From assembly GCA_902789325.1 (NCBI GenBank), contig CADANN010000013.1, positions 1 through 64,000 of the forward strand: a stretch of DNA of 64,000 nt, written 5' to 3'. Position 1 is the stretch's first letter; every line of letters begins with the position of its first letter. Origin of the DNA: an uncultured Spirochaetaceae bacterium. GTDB taxonomy: Bacteria; Spirochaetota; Spirochaetia; Treponematales; Treponemataceae. Below, piece by piece: positions 63,987-64,000 of this stretch. The notes beneath the pieces were generated by a model that was not told the DNA's origin, did no database searches, and saw only the letters and a list, made by a program, of their open reading frames with translations. A program made the position numbers and the translations under genes.

Positions 63987-64000
63987 TTTATTCCCCCGCC

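Overview
The window looks like a chromosomal segment of a Treponema species (Spirochaetota), probably a free-living or gut/rumen-type member rather than a syphilis-group pathogen. The evidence is the gene content: an mgl sugar ABC operon whose binding protein is circularly permuted in the way known for Treponema pallidum, a beta-barrel and lipoprotein-rich envelope, a CHASE2 cyclase, a PilZ protein, an archaeal-type UMP kinase, and a spirochaete-style S10/spc/alpha ribosomal operon with no adk/map/infA between secY and rpmJ. DNA is moderately AT-rich and most genes lie on the minus strand. I saw no rRNA, tRNA, CRISPR array, transposase, prophage or plasmid function.

Layout. 1-2460: an RND/MMPL-type membrane protein (minus, running off the left edge, frameshifted by a 25-bp tandem duplication), divergent from an ArsR-type regulator with a large operator palindrome between them. 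2469-9863 (minus): rsmE, a membrane TPR protein with a degenerate Mrr-like domain, a PLP aminotransferase, an Lrp/AsnC regulator, an ACT protein with phenylacetate-CoA ligase, and a CBS-SpoIIE phosphatase. 10053-13720 (plus): a two-gene heterodimeric ABC exporter. 13717-18437: a lipoprotein/response regulator/histidine kinase operon divergent from a large beta-helix lipoprotein with OmpR-type half-sites between. 18514-25278 (minus): CHASE2 cyclase, FecR-like protein and two paralogous barrel-transglutaminase proteins, one with an intact catalytic Cys and one without. 25461-29446: transketolase, PTS EIIA-like protein, and an unrecognised 490-aa protein. 29557-30751: MBL hydrolase and L28.

30941-37805 is a sugar-uptake locus: mglC, mglA and mglB (minus), divergent from a LacI-type repressor and galactokinase. 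Two near-identical pseudopalindromes sit beside the two promoters, so the repressor probably controls both uptake and the first phosphorylation step. 37806-43202: uvrB, an HtrA protease, radC, a glucosaminidase lipoprotein and UMP kinase. 43214-46210: an ECF sigma factor, its zinc-type anti-sigma factor and a membrane TIG-transglutaminase-fold protein in one overlapping operon. 46247-53514: cysS, murB, a double cNMP-binding protein, two secreted proteins, a TPR protein and a PilZ protein.

53597-63986 (minus) is the ribosomal protein supercluster from rpsC to a small zinc-ribbon gene, closed by a strong terminator. Several small genes here look damaged: rpmJ carries a 4-nt net deletion and frameshift, rpsD has lost its stop and runs 145 nt into rpoA, rpmC lacks a normal start, and rpsQ is short. 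Together with the MMPL duplication these are either real variation or sequence errors; raw reads would decide.

A recurring regulatory theme is the leaderless start: at least five genes have no Shine-Dalgarno sequence but a -10 hexamer placed 6-7 nt before the start codon.
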